Below, in pieces: positions 30,506 to 43,357 of a stretch of DNA of 64,000 bases. Both the position numbers and the translations under genes were made by a program. Each line of letters begins with the position of its first letter. The stretch's first letter is position 1. The notes below the pieces were generated by a model. That model saw nothing but the letters and a program-made list of their open reading frames with translations, made no database searches and had not been told where the DNA came from. The stretch is from Pleodorina starrii (taxonomy: Eukaryota; Chlorophyta; Chlorophyceae; Chlamydomonadales; Volvocaceae). The stretch is from the NCBI GenBank assembly GCA_030267565.1, contig BRXU01000040.1:620001-684000 (forward strand), read 5' to 3'.

Positions 30506-32857
30506 CTAAAGCGCTTTCTTGGCTGCAGCGCCCTTGAATGCCTGCTTGGCCGCCGCGCACTTCTGGTTCCACTCCTCTTGTCCCGCCGGTTGCAAGCTGT
30601 TCCAGCGCCGCACCGCCTCCGGAAGTTTTACGCTCGCCGTCCTCATTACGTGGCTGACGAACATTTGATGCCCCGAGTGCGGTGGCTTCTTCTGTCGGGC
30701 GGGACACAAGGAAAAAGAGCGATGAAAAAGTCCTAATCAGGCATGTCGTCCAATCGCACACCCCTTAGCAAACGTGCCCCCATTCCCACAAGGCCTGCAG
30801 TACAACGGATGCTGTAGTCAACAAGCGATCGCGAGTTAGACCCTCTATTAAGAGTTTAAGACCCACCAGGCTCTCAGGCACGGGTGGCCCCTCCGGTGCA
30901 GCCGTGACGGGGGCACCCGCAGCCAGGGAGGGTCCGGCGGCTGCGACATGTAGTAGTCCGGTGCCCTGCTCCCCACCGGTGCCTGCCTGCACAAGCCCAG
31001 GGACTTGCTGAGGGTTGTTTTCCGCAATGGACTCAGGAGGGTCGACCCGGGCTGAATTACCTACCCGGTCCAAGGCTGCGAAGGGCCCCTCCACTGGCGG
31101 CGGTGCTGCCGTTTCCAACTCCGTTGCTGCGGCAGAGCTCTTGCTACCCTGCGAGAGGTTCAGAGAGGTGAGAGTTTGATGCAGAGAGATGAACAGGTCG
31201 TAGATCAGTCAGGCAGGCAGGCCTGCCCCACTGACCCGCGGGTCGGCGGGCGCCGTTTGGAGCTTGGTGGTGGTGCAAAACCCAGGAGATCTAGGAAATC
31301 TAGGACATCTTCTAATGCGTGATGAGAGCCAGCTTACCCTTTTCCGTTCCAAGGTCTCCTTGGTTGGCGAGGTGAAGGTGTCTGGCCGTTGCTTTGCCAC
31401 GTACGCCGCGAACCTGGTGCTATCCTTCCGCAGTGGGTTGACGATGTTCTCCCAGTACACCTTCAAGGCCTGCAGCTTGCCCGAGGCAGTGAGTGCCGCG
31501 TGCTCGCGCTGCTTGCCCGTCCAAAACGCGGCCGCTTCTCTTGCAGTGCACGATCGCAGCTTGGCAGTATCCTGGATGCAGGTGTCGTGGAGGTGCTTGA
31601 GCTCCCCCATCCGCTTCCGAAGGCTCGTGTCGTTCGCCGGGTACCACTTGTCGCCATGCAGGCTGTAAAGTGTCGACCACGCCGGTACAATGGACCTGTC
31701 CCCAACCTTGACACCGCTATAGAAAAGGTGGAAGAGGTCATCCAGTGTCTCCGGCTCCTTGGTCCACGGCTTTTGTCCTGGCAGCAGATGCAGCCCCTCA
31801 AGATCCGGCCACGCAGCAAGTGAGTGCCCCTTCTTGCCGCCCTTGGTACCCCCCTTGGCGGCGGCCGGCACATCGGTGGGCACCGGTGGTGGCAAGCCTG
31901 GATTGGTGCTAGGGTGTTGGCTGCAAACAGCGGCGATCTCTGCTGCCACAGCCGCACTTGCTGCCCGCTGCCGGCTGCAAGCAGCAGCGATCTCTGCTGC
32001 CACAGCCGCACTTGCTGCCCGCTGCCGGCTGCAAGCAGCAGCGATCTCTGCTGCCACAGCCGCACTTGCTGCCCGCTGCCGGCTTGTTGCTGACTGAAAT
32101 AAATCCTGGAGACTGGGATTGCCAGCGCCACCGAGGCCCTCGCCAGCCCGAAGGGATGTGGCAGCGAACCAGGAAGCCCCCGCCGCCGCTGTCCCCGCCG
32201 ACGCCGCTGAGGCCCCCGCCAGCCCAAAGGGATCTGGCAGCCCGAAGGGATTTGGTCCTGCCCCTGGGAGGTATTGCGGGGGCTGCGTCTGGTGCCCGTG
32301 CTGCACCGCCGCCGCTGTTCCTGCCCACGCCGCCGGGGCCCCCGCCATCCCAAAGGGATGCGGAAGCCCGACGGGATTTGGTCCTGGCGCTTGGAGGTGG
32401 GGCGGGGGCTGTGCCAACTGACGGTATATCGCAGTGAGCATGGCCCGCGTGTCGCACAGCTCCCGCCGCTGCTCCTGCTGCTCCCGCTGCATAGCTGTGA
32501 GAATCTGCATCATGTCGAGCGGCTTGGCGGCGTCGAGCTCCTGCAGTGGGAGGCAATAGGACAGCCAGGTTCGCCAATCCAGGTTTGGCCACACAACCCT
32601 GTCTCGAAGCGCACCATGCGCACCGCCAGCTCCCGGAGCTGCGTCGAGTAGGCTGACGCGGTCGCGTCACGCTGCGCATCGTTCGCATTCTGCAGGAGCT
32701 CCGGCATCTCTGCATCTCCCCACACTCTTGGGCCAGCAGCCGGCGCCGCTGCATCGTCAACCCCCTCGCCATCGGTTGGCGCTTGCTGCTGCGCTTGCCG
32801 CTGCGCAACGACTGGCATTAATCGCTGTCTTTTGGAAGCCGCTGTCTTGGGGGCCAT
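30506..32857 (-). CDS. Coiled-coil protein with GCR1-like region and HMG-box-like C-terminus
   Basis: Four exons join in phase: 32857-32615, 32540-31338, 31148-30774 and 30691-30506, giving about 668 residues. The start ATG (MAPKTAASKRQRL, basic) follows an A-rich context. Exon 2 opens with a Gln/Glu-rich helix (MMQILTAMQREQQEQRREL), then degenerate repeats, then a Trp-rich block (LDDLFHLFYSG...SLHGDKWYPANDTSLRKRM) that resembles the GCR1-type DNA-binding region known from yeast GCR1 and some transposon-derived proteins. Exon 4 starts KKPPHSGHQMFVSHVMR and continues AVRRWNSLQ...EEWNQKCAAAKQAF, the spacing of an HMG box. A DNA-binding nuclear protein is the best guess. It may be domesticated from, or part of, a mobile element. 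The 74-bp intron 1 has an equally valid donor 9 nt upstream, and the donor of intron 3 (CAC/GTTTGC) is weak. Confidence 0.6.
31925..32090. repeat. 54-bp coding tandem repeat, three copies
   Basis: Three nearly identical 54-bp units encode the 18-residue segment ACSRQRAASAAVAAEIAA on the minus strand, within exon 2 of the HMG-box-like gene. Unit length is a multiple of three, so copy-number change keeps the frame. Confidence 0.9.
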
Positions 32858-34466
32858 TTTTTGGCGAGGCAAGCTATCGCGCAAGCACAATGGCGCGAAC
32901 AGTCGCGCAAGAGTTCACATGCAGCCTCTTTTACAAGCAGCTTTCTATGGTAAATTTGTAAGGTTGCAATTAGTTATATTTTATAAATTTGTAAGCAAGC
33001 GGGCGAAAGACCTCGCACGAGCATCGGGCTTCGCGCTTGCAGCACGTCTGAGCTGCAGCGGGCCTGCGAGCGGCCGAACACTGCTCAGGGGTCCCCCTGT
33101 AAGTATGCAAAATATTTTGGTATTTTTACGCGGCGAGAAATGCGCGTTTTGGCGCTGCGCGGGGCGCTTCATCACGGCCGCGCCGGCCAGGGACGGAGGG
33201 CCCTTCCCTGGGCCCAGACCCGGCCGACGGGCCCTCCGTCCCTGGCCCGGGTACATTTGTTGCGTTACGTACAGAAGTAGCATCGTGACCCCTAAGTGGC
33301 GCGCTTTTGTCCAAAACTGGCGCGCTGGACTTTTGGCGCCGCGCGTGCAAGCGGTCACACTTTCCTAAATACGGGAATCCCCTTCAATACCCCAGGATCA
33401 CCCCTGCTTAACACACGCGCCGTCCTCGGCGCGAACCATGTACCACCAGCCGAGAACCAAATATATTGTAACAAGTACTTCCAACTCCTCACTGTTACAC
33501 TACAATGCGATACAGCTCCAACAACCAGGAACAACCTAATCTGCAGAAACGGAACCTGCAAGGGCCGTCACGATTTTGACTTTGGACTACCGTAGTGGCC
33601 GGTTGTCTCCTTCCGCTCACTCCGGCAGATATGCCAGGCAAACGGCACCACGTGCTGCAACGATACGAAACCCATTCCACGGCCCCTATACGTGCGCGCG
33701 GCACCTGCTCGGGCCTGGCGACGGGAGGGAGGCGGGAGTACTAGCCCTGGCAGAAGGGCTAACACAAAAGATGAAACAACAACGGCAGATGCCGTCTCCA
33801 GACGGCAGATGCCCTAGAATAGGCGCAGCCTCCGGCTGCAAGCCGTACTCCGTACGGCAACCAACTTAATCGTTAACACTGATCGTCTGATCGTCGTTAG
33901 AACCAGACTTCTCTGCTACTCCTTCGTCACTGCAAGAGAAGTCAACGTTACTACGCACGCGGTCGACACACGGCATGGGAGGAACAGCTCACAATCAAGG
34001 TGATGTCCCCAACTCTGGTGCCGATGACCCTGAACCCAGAAACCCAGAACACAGAGGGGCGGGGGCGGAGGTGAAGGCGCCACGAAGTGCATGGAAGGCG
34101 GAGACGGCGGCAGGCTGAAGGATCTTTGGAGATGGTCGGGTGGCTTTGGTGAGGGCGGCGAGCTTGTCGGGGTCGGTGGTGAACTGGTGATACCGACACG
34201 GGAGACGATGAAACCACACCACGATGAAACTCGTTGGAGCAGGTGCTTTGCTGGTTTACACACTTTCAGGTGGCCTAATGTCCGCTTATGGTCTGAGGAC
34301 GTATACGCCACACCCATCCATTTCAGGTACCGACACGCGGTAACCCCGGGTGCTCCCCGTCCCACACCGCCTTCCTCATGCTCCGGGAAACCCCGCGGGT
34401 CCCTATCGAGGCTATCAGAGCTCCAATCCAACAAAAGGCGCCGCCTGAACTCGGCCAATAAATAAA
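32858..34466. other. Upstream region of the HMG-box-like gene and intergenic DNA
   Basis: No gene is recognised. The first few hundred bases should hold the promoter of the minus-strand gene starting at 32857. It contains the 63-bp perfect hairpin at 33185-33247. Homology to the ankyrin tandem unit begins at about 34467. Confidence 0.4.
33185..33247. repeat. Perfect inverted repeat (19-bp arms)
   Basis: GGCCAGGGACGGAGGGCCC at 33185-33203 is mirrored exactly at 33229-33247, with a 25-nt loop. It lies about 330 bp upstream of the start of the minus-strand gene at 32857. Confidence 0.9.
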
Positions 34467-35329
34467 TCCCTTGAGGTTGCGCGTGCCGTACGTATCGTAA
34501 TGCGCTTCTGATTGTGCATGTGATATTGATCAACACATCCGCGCTTTACAGCCATCCGCCCAACCATTTCATTAATTCATACCATCCACTCATTCCATCC
34601 TCGAGGCCCATCTTGGCGGGTTTCGTTTGGCGTTTGGCGTCTGGCCAGAATATTGGTTCCATGTACGGCGGCGGTGGGGGGAGGGCGGCAGCGGTGCACG
34701 CGCCCTTCGTTCGCAGTCTCCGCCATCTGAGCACTGGATACCGGTAGCCGCCCCACAGCTGCCCCGCACTGCGCCCTGCCCACAGCATCCCCCTACCCAG
34801 CAAACGTACACTGCATGCGCAATGCCACCCCCCATGGGTCCAGCACCGTACGTCGCCCGACAGCCAAGATGACCGGTGTGCCGCGACGACGTTGCCGGAC
34901 GTGGCGAACAGTGGCGCGCCGTAACGTATCAGCAACGTGGCGGGGCGCGACGGCGGTAGTAATGTGGTAATGCAGCCCCGCCGACTGCAGTTGCCACGCC
35001 TTGCAGCACTCGGCTGCTTCCCTAGACGAGGGCCCTGCAATGCTGTCTCTAATGCAGCACAGCGAAGGCCGAACCGCATTTATCGAGTCCTGCTCTTATC
35101 GGAGCTGCCAAGCGCAGCGTGAACCACGTCCACGAGTGCAGCATGCGCACGGCCGGCATGCACAACCTCAAAGCCCATGCATGCCCTCGACGGAGACGGT
35201 GTTAGCGAACGGACCCGGAACCCAGCAATACTTACCGAGCATACCTGGATGGGTGGCTGTGTGGCAGCCCTACCGACCCCCGGCACCGGACAACACGGTA
35301 AGCCGCACCCAACCCACATACGCCCCGCC

Positions 35330-37370
35330 CTACAAGGCAAGTCTGCCGCTGCTGTCCGTTGCTGCCGCTAGCAAGGCCCCTTGGGCCCCAGGCGACCGCC
35401 GCCGCCGCCGCTGCTCGCCCAGCCATGCCAACAGCGCCGCGTGGCGCTCCCACGGCTCCCTTTGCGCCAACTTGACCGCAGCATCCCAGTCCATTTCCGG
35501 GCAGCCCAAGTCCAGCAGGCACTGCAGCACGGCGACGGAGACCCCGCTGCGGATGCAGTCCGGTAGCAGCTTCCCCGGGCGCCCCCAGGGGCAGCCCAGC
35601 CGGTGCAGGTAGTGGAGCATCGCCAGATCACCGTTGCGGGCGGCTCCGAGGTAGGCGCCGCCATCGGGCTGAGGCCGCCAAGGAGCATACATGATTGCCG
35701 TACATATGCACATCAATGCAGGGACGGGGGGTTGGGCAGTCAAGGGCGGTGCAATCATCATGCAGCCTCGCCGCCTAGCTCCCCGGCAGCGGAGTGCCCC
35801 GGTGCCGTGCTTTGGCAGCTTGGCAGACAGTGACTCTGTCCCGGAAGGCGCACAAGCTGCTCGACGTACGTACGACACACGGTGGCCCGGCACACGCGTC
35901 TAATAGACCAGCCGAGTGACCTGGCTGGTCACAGCACATGCAAAATGAACCACCGGTGGGCCACAACTGGTGGGCCACACGGAGCGCATCGTACATGTAG
36001 TGGTGACAAACGAGGACGGCGACACCCACCGGGAAGGGGCATCCCCGCTCCACCAGCCACTCCAGCGCCTCTTCGCAGCCGCTCGCGGCGCCGTTGGACA
36101 TGGCCCTGGGACCCAAGGCCCAGCCGCGGACGTGAAGCCAGGCCATCAGCTCAAGGTTGCCGCTCGCCGCCGCGCAGTCGAGCAAGCTATCTGCGCCGTC
36201 AGCGGGTGCGACGCCCAGGCCCTCCACCGCCCAGGCCACCAACGGCAGGTGACCCGCCCGGGCCGCCTCTTCTGCAACAGAACGGATGTTGACGGGCAAG
36301 CCGCTGGCGTGCAGGCACTGCAGTACGGCCAGGTGGCCCTGGCGGGCTGCGTCCGTCACGGAGAACTGATCGCCGGTGGGCCGCACCCCCCCTTGCTCCA
36401 CCAGGAAACGCAGGGCGGCAAGATTGCCGTGAGAGACCGCAGTGTCCGCCACCGCCGTCTCCAGGGGGTAGCCCCGGCCATGCAGCCACTGCAGACGCGC
36501 CTCCGCTGCATCGCCGTTACCAGCCTGAACAGCGGAATCGCAAGCCCTTGCCATGCGGGGGAAGCCCCGCCCCTCCAGCCACTCCACTTTGTCTTGCCAG
36601 TCGGGCGTGGTGCTGCGGGCCGCGGCCGCCAGGATGACACCCCGATCCCCCTCATCGAGCCGCTCGAGCTGCTGCTGCAGTTCGCTGCCGTGGCGCCCTG
36701 CCGTGAGCTGCTCCCACAGCCGCTGCAGCGCCGCCAGGCTCAAGTACCCCGCCGCGGACGTCAACAATGACCAGCAGTGAAAAAACACACTGCCGCTGGG
36801 AAGGCTCCGAAATACCGTCAGCAGCCACTGCATAAGGTCCTCCTGCCCGCCCCGGGCAGCGCTGCAAGGGACGTTCCAGTGGAAGGGGCAGCCGCTGGCC
36901 AACAGCCACTCGCACACGTGCCGGTGGCCGCCCCGCACCGCGGCGGACATAGAACCACCCCAGAAGCAGCCGCGAGCACGCAGCACCTTGCACATGTCGA
37001 GTTGGCCCGCGGCTGCGGCGGCCTCGAGCAGCCTGCACCGTAGATCAAGACCCGCATTGGCCAGGGCAACCTCCAGGTTGGCGACGCTGCCGCTTGCCGC
37101 CGTCAGGCACAGCAGCTGCAGCCGCTGCTTGTGAGACAACGCGCGAAAAGCGCCCGGGCGGCCCCAGCGCTCCCGGAACACGTGGATGGGTGACGGAAGC
37201 GAGAGCCGCAAGGTCTTGTGGTGTGCGAACTGCTGCGATGTCGTCTTGTCTATCAGTCGTTATGTGCTTGCCACTTCGTTAGCTGGCAGATGGTGCGCCA
37301 TGCACGCCACGATGCCCGGCAGCCAAATGCTCGAGCCGTCTGGTGTATGCAGAGCGACCGACTTGGACAT
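35330..37370 (-). pseudogene. Ankyrin-repeat gene, copy 1 (paralog A), stop in codon 37
   Basis: Family layout: an F-box-like start (SSIWLPGIVACMAHHLPANEVA), then ankyrin-like repeats (AAAAGQLDMCKVLRARGC, AVRGGHRHVCEWLLASGC). Exon 1 is 37370-36030; the donor GTGGGT and the acceptor at 35669 join GCPFP to PDGGAYLGAARNGDLAM in exon 2, 35668-35330. The stop codon TAA at 37262-37260 replaces the Leu present in copy 4, so the F-box-like part is cut off; no nearby in-frame ATG follows. Exon 2 is intact here and ends RLAL-stop, unlike in the other three copies. Compared with them the intron holds about 40 extra bases near 35900-35945. A spliced-out upstream segment could rescue the gene, but I see none. 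Confidence 0.75.
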
Positions 37371-37682
37371 TTTTTTGCCCCTGTATCATTCACACGTACG
37401 ATCAAGAATTCCTGCGCCTGTATGCGATGGCATAATGCCGAATGTGTAAGGTGGAAGCGGCTTTCCGCAAGGATTGGTGTGAGCAGAAGGCCCAAGAACT
37501 TATCCAAAGAGATAAGCTGGTAATCGATGGATATGTGTTGTTTTCCTAAGCTTTCGTGGATACAATTTTGACCCTCAGATCCGGATTCCGTACGGCGGCC
37601 GTTGAGTGGATAAACAGTTGACCACCTCCCTCCCTTCCCGCTTCCCTGGGAAATGAAGCCACACGCCTGGATAGCCTGGAGT

Positions 37683-38397
37683 GAGGGCGGGAGGTTGGCC
37701 GGGCTGGAGGGAGGGAGGGAGGGAGGGTGCCCGGGGACTTGTACCGGTGTATCGAGTCGGCTCGAACCGGTGATAAAAAAAATGGATAGCCCAATTGCCA
37801 GCGCAGACCTTGGGAATGATAAGGCGGTGGTTGGAAGTTGGTCGTTGTCGTCATCCTGATTGATGGTGGTTGTTCGGGTTGGCGCCGTGTGTGCGTCCAT
37901 GCTCCCCTGGTGGTTGGTGGACGGTGCGGTTCAGAGCTGGAGATTGCGGCCGTCGCTTCGCTCCCGCTTTCTCCTTCACAAAAGACACGGAATTGTCCCC
38001 CTCATGCTCGTTCTGGCATTTCAAAGCATGAGGTTCTTCGGAGCTGTGGCTACGTGCCTGCGGCCATGACTGTGTCTTCAGAGCTGTGACTGCGGCCACA
38101 ATGGCACCTCCCCCTTCCCTTGGCGCTCTCTGCGGCCAGGCTCAGGCGCCAGGCCCTGGCATGTGGGCCGTTGGGCGCCGATTTCATGAGAGGTAGTTAC
38201 CCCGTTACCGGCATGGAGGGTGGGTGGGCGGGTTCTCTACTTCTCTCACGCACCCAGCCGGGTTTCTCTCACGCACCCAGCCCGAAACCGACAGCATGCC
38301 CTGCGGGGGACGGCCGGTCGGTCAGCAGGTCTCACGCACCCAGCCGGGGCTGGCTGGGCTAGGCTCACGCATCCGTTCATCGATATCATGGGGCCCG
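37683..38397. other. Spacer between ankyrin units
   Basis: No gene is seen. It holds a GGGA microsatellite (about 37704-37727) and three copies of TCTCACGCACCCAGCC (38244-38259, 38267-38282, 38330-38345). The same spacer recurs at +4016 and +8032. Confidence 0.7.
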
Positions 38398-39341
38398 CCC
38401 TTGATGTTGCGCGTGCCGCACGCATCATAATGAGCTTCTGATTGTGCATGTGAATTGACAAACACACCCGCACTTTGCAGCCGCCCATCTGTCCACCAAT
38501 TTCATGAATTCATACCATCCACTCATCCATCCATCCTCGAGGACAATCTTGGCGGGTTTCGTTTGGCGTCTGGCCAGCATGTTGGTCCCATGTATGGCGG
38601 CGGAGGAGGGCGGCAGCGGTGCACGCGCCCTTCGTTCGCAGTCACCGCCATCCGTGCAATGGATAGCCGCCCCACAGCTGCCCCACACTGCACCCTGCCC
38701 ACAGCATCCCCGCACCCAGCAAACGTACACTGCATGCGCAATGCCACCCCCCATGGGTCCAGCGCCGCACGTCGCCCGACAGCCAAGATGACCGGTGTGC
38801 TGCGACGACGTGGCCGGACGTGGCGAATCGTGGCGCGCCGTAACGTATCAGCAACGTGGCGGGGCGCGACGGCGGTAGTAATGTGGTAATGCAGCCCCGC
38901 CGACTGCAGATGCCACGCCTTGCAGCACTCGGCAGCTTCCCTAGACGAGGGCCCTGCAATGCTGCCCCTTATGCAGAACAGTGAAGGCTGAACCGAACTT
39001 GTCGAGTCCTGCTCTTATCGGAGCTGCCAAGCGCAGCGTGAACCAAGTCCACGAGTGCAGCACGTGCGCGGCCGGCATGCACAACTTCAAAGCCCATGCA
39101 TGCCCCCGACCGAACCGAACGAGGTCGTATCCAGATGGGATGAGTCGCCCCCCGGCGGCACCCTACGTCTGGCCCCGCCTCGCCATCAGACTACGGACGG
39201 CTCTCGCTCCGGAACCCCACATACACTCCTCCCCCAACACACACCGATCATCATGCATGGCAGGGTGGGTGTGTGGCAGCCCTACCGACCCCCGGCGCCG
39301 GACAACACGGTAAGCCGCACCCAACCCACATACGCCCCGCA

Positions 39342-41386
39342 CTATAAGGCAAGACATCGCCTCCAGAGCAAGGCAAGTCTGCCGCTGATGGTCGTTGCTG
39401 CCGCTAGCAAGGCCCCTAAGGCCCCAGGCAACCGCCGCCGCTGCCGCTGCTCGCCCAGCCATGCCAGCAGCGCCTCGCGGCGCTCCCGGGGCCGCCAGGG
39501 CTCCCTTTGCGCCCAGTCCTCCACCAGCTTGACCGCAGCATGCCAGTCCGTTTCCGGGCAGCCCAAGTCCAGCAGGCACTGCAGCACGGCGACGGAGACC
39601 CCGATGCTGATGCATTCCGCCAGCAGCTCCCCCGGGCGCCCCCAGGGTCAGCCCAGCCGGTGCAGGTAGTGGAGCATCGCCAGATCACCGTTGCGGGCGG
39701 CTCCGAGGTAGGCGCCGCCATCGGGCTGAGGCCGCCAAGGAGCATACATGATTGCCGTACATATGCACATCAATGCAGGGACGGGGGGTTGGGCAGTCAA
39801 GGGCGGTGCAATCATCATGCAGCCTCGCCGCCTAGCTCCCCGGCAGCGGAGTGCCCCGGTGCCGTGCTTTGGCAGCTTGGCAGACAGTGACTCTGTCCCG
39901 GAAGGCGCACAAGCTGCTCGACGTACGTACGACACACGGTGGCCCGGCACACGCGTCTAATGAACCACCGGTGGGCCACAACTGGTGGGCCACACGGAGC
40001 GCATCATGTGTTGGTGACAACACAAACGAGGACGGCGACACCCACCGGGAAGGGGCAGCCCCGCTCCACCAGCCACTCCAGCGCCTCTTCGCAGCCGCTC
40101 GCGGCGCCGTTGGAGATGGCCTCGGGGCCCAAGGCCCAGCCGCGGACGTGAAGCCAGGCCATCAGCTCAAGGTTGCCGCTCGCCGCCGCGCAGTCGAGCA
40201 AGCTATCTGCGCCGTCAGCGGGTTCGACGCCCAGGCCCTCCACCGCCCAGGCCACCAACGGCAGGTGACCCGCCCGGGCCGCCTCTTCTGCAACAGAACG
40301 GATGTTGACGGGCAAGCCGCTGGCGTGCAGGCACTGCAGTACGGCCAGGTGGCCCTGGCGGGCTGCGTCCGTCACGGAGAACTGATCGCCGGTGGGCCGC
40401 ACCCCCCCTTGCTCCACCAGGAAACGCAGGGCGGCAAGATTGCCGTGAGAGACCGCAGTGTCCGCCACCGCCGTCTCCAGGGGGTAGCCCCGGCCATGCA
40501 GCCACTGCAGACGCGCCTCCGCTGCATCGCCGTTACCAGCCTGAACAGCGGAATCGCAAGCCCTTGCCATGCGGGGGAAGCCCCGCCCCTCCAGCCACTC
40601 CACTTTGTCTTGCCAGTCGGGCGTGGTGCTGCGGGCCGCGGCCGCCAGGATGACACCCCGATCCCCCTCATCGAGCCGCTCGAGCTGCTGCTGCAGTTCG
40701 CTGCCGTGGCGCCCTGCCGTGAGCTGCTCCCACAGCCGCTGCAGCGCCGCCAGGCTCAAGTACCCCGCCGCGGACGTCAACAATGACCAGCAGTGAAAAA
40801 ACACACTGCCGCTGGGAAGGCTCCGAAATACCGTCAGCAGCCACTGCATAAGGTCCTCCTGCCCGCCCCGGGCAGCGCTGCAAGGGACGTTCCAGTGGAA
40901 GGGGCAGCCGCTGGCCAACAGCCACTCGCACACGTGCCGGTGGCCGCCCCGCACCGCGGCGGACATAGAACCACCCCAGAAGCAGCCGCGAGCACGCAGC
41001 ACCTTGCACATGTCGAGTTGGCCCGCGGCTGCGGCGGCCTCGAGCAGCCTGCACCGTAGATCAAGACCCGCATTGGCCAGGGCAACCTCCAGGTTGGCGA
41101 CGCTGCCGCTTGCCGCCGTCAGGCACAGCAGCTGCAGCCGCTGCTTGTGAGACAACGCGCGAAAAGCGCCCGGGCGGCCCCAGCGCTCCCGGAACACGTG
41201 GATGGGTGACGGAAGCGAGAGCCGCAAGGTCTTGTGGTGTGCGAACTGCTGCGATGTCGTCTTGTCTATCAGTCGTTATGTGCTTGCCACTTCGTTAGCT
41301 GGCAGATGGTGCGCCATGCACGCCACGATGCCCGGCAGCCAAATGCTCGAGCCGTCTGGTGTATGCAGAGCGACCGACTTGGACAT
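39342..41386 (-). pseudogene. Ankyrin-repeat gene, copy 2 (B/A hybrid), two stops
   Basis: Exon 1 41386-40046, exon 2 39725-39342 if read through. It carries the copy-1 stop TAA in codon 37 (41278-41276) and also the copy-4 stop TGA in exon 2 (39650-39648, where copy 1 has Cys in RLGCPWG). Bases left of 40225 match paralog B (copy 4); bases right of 40275 match paralog A (copy 1). With both ends broken it is most simply a pseudogene; the central ankyrin frame of about 407 codons stays open. Confidence 0.8.
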
Positions 41387-43357
41387 TTTTTTGCCCCTGT
41401 ATCATTCACACGTACGATCAAGAATTCCTGCGCCTGTATGCGATGGCATAATGCCGAATGTGTAAGGTGGAAGCGGCTTTCCGCAAGGATTGGTGTGAGC
41501 AGAAGGCCCAAGAACTTATCCAAAGAGATAAGCTGGTAATCGATGGATATGTGTTGTTTTCCTAAGCTTTCGTGGATACAATTTTGACCCTCAGATCCGG
41601 ATTCCGTACGGCGGCCGTTGAGTGGATAAACAGTTGACCACCTCCCTCCCTTCCCGCTTCCCTGGGAAATGAAGCCACACGCCTGGATAGCCTGGAGTGA
41701 GGGCGGGAGGTTGGCCGGGCTGGAGGGAGGGAGGGAGGGAGGGTGCCCGGGGACTTGTACCGGTGTATCGAGTCGGCTCGAACCGGTGATAAAAAAAATG
41801 GATAGCCCAATTGCCAGCGCAGACCTTGGGAATGATAAGGCGGTGGTTGGAAGTTGGTCGTTGTCGTCATCCTGATTGATGGTGGTTGTTCGGGTTGGCG
41901 CCGTGTGTGCGTCCATGCTCCCCTGGTGGTTGGTGGACGGTGCGGTTCAGAGCTGGAGATTGCGGCCGTCGCTTCGCTCCCGCTTTCTCCTTCACAAAAG
42001 ACACGGAATTGTCCCCCTCATGCTCGTTCTGGCATTTCAAAGCATGAGGTTCTTCGGAGCTGTGGCTACGTGCCTGCGGCCATGACTGTGTCTTCAGAGC
42101 TGTGACTGCGGCCACAATGGCACCTCCCCCTTCCCTTGGCGCTCTCTGCGGCCAGGCTCAGGCGCCAGGCCCTGGCATGTGGGCCGTTGGGCGCCGATTT
42201 CATGAGAGGTAGTTACCCCGTTACCGGCATGGAGGGTGGGTGGGCGGGTTCTCTACTTCTCTCACGCACCCAGCCGGGTTTCTCTCACGCACCCAGCCCG
42301 AAACCGACAGCATGCCCTGCGGGGGACGGCCGGTCGGTCAGCAGGTCTCACGCACCCAGCCGGGGCTGGCTGGGCTAGGCTCACGCATCCGTTCATCGAT
42401 ATCATGGGGCCCGCCCTTGATGTTGCGCGTGCCGCACGCATCATAATGAGCTTCTGATTGTGCATGTGAATTGACAAACACACCCGCACTTTGCAGCCGC
42501 CCATCTGTCCACCAATTTCATGAATTCATACCATCCACTCATCCATCCATCCTCGAGGACAATCTTGGCGGGTTTCGTTTGGCGTCTGGCCAGCATGTTG
42601 GTCCCATGTATGGCGGCGGAGGAGGGCGGCAGCGGTGCACGCGCCCTTCGTTCGCAGTCACCGCCATCCGTGCAATGGATAGCCGCCCCACAGCTGCCCC
42701 ACACTGCACCCTGCCCACAGCATCCCCGCACCCAGCAAACGTACACTGCATGCGCAATGCCACCCCCCATGGGTCCAGCGCCGCACGTCGCCCGACAGCC
42801 AAGATGACCGGTGTGCTGCGACGACGTGGCCGGACGTGGCGAATCGTGGCGCGCCGTAACGTATCAGCAACGTGGCGGGGCGCGACGGCGGTAGTAATGT
42901 GGTAATGCAGCCCCGCCGACTGCAGATGCCACGCCTTGCAGCACTCGGCAGCTTCCCTAGACGAGGGCCCTGCAATGCTGCCCCTTATGCAGAACAGTGA
43001 AGGCTGAACCGAACTTGTCGAGTCCTGCTCTTATCGGAGCTGCCAAGCGCAGCGTGAACCAAGTCCACGAGTGCAGCACGTGCGCGGCCGGCATGCACAA
43101 CTTCAAAGCCCATGCATGCCCCCGACCGAACCGAACGAGGTCGTATCCAGATGGGATGAGTCGCCCCCCGGCGGCACCCTACGTCTGGCCCCGCCTCGCC
43201 ATCAGACTACGGACGGCTCTCGCTCCGGAACCCCACATACACTCCTCCCCCAACACACACCGATCATCATGCATGGCAGGGTGGGTGTGTGGCAGCCCTA
43301 CCGACCCCCGGCGCCGGACAACACGGTAAGCCGCACCCAACCCACATACGCCCCGCA

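Noticed and set aside
31925..32090. Possible CRISPR-like direct repeats
   Set aside because: The units are adjacent without spacers, multiples of three, and inside a eukaryotic coding exon.
33916..34536. 206-codon minus-strand frame left of the ankyrin array
   Set aside because: Pro/Ser-rich with no motif; the frame crosses the edge of the tandem unit and is not kept in the other copies.
39851..40786. 311-codon plus-strand frame opposite ankyrin copy 2 (and its repeats)
   Set aside because: It is the antisense of the ankyrin exon; the minus frame has recognisable ankyrin motifs and the plus frame follows its codon bias only.
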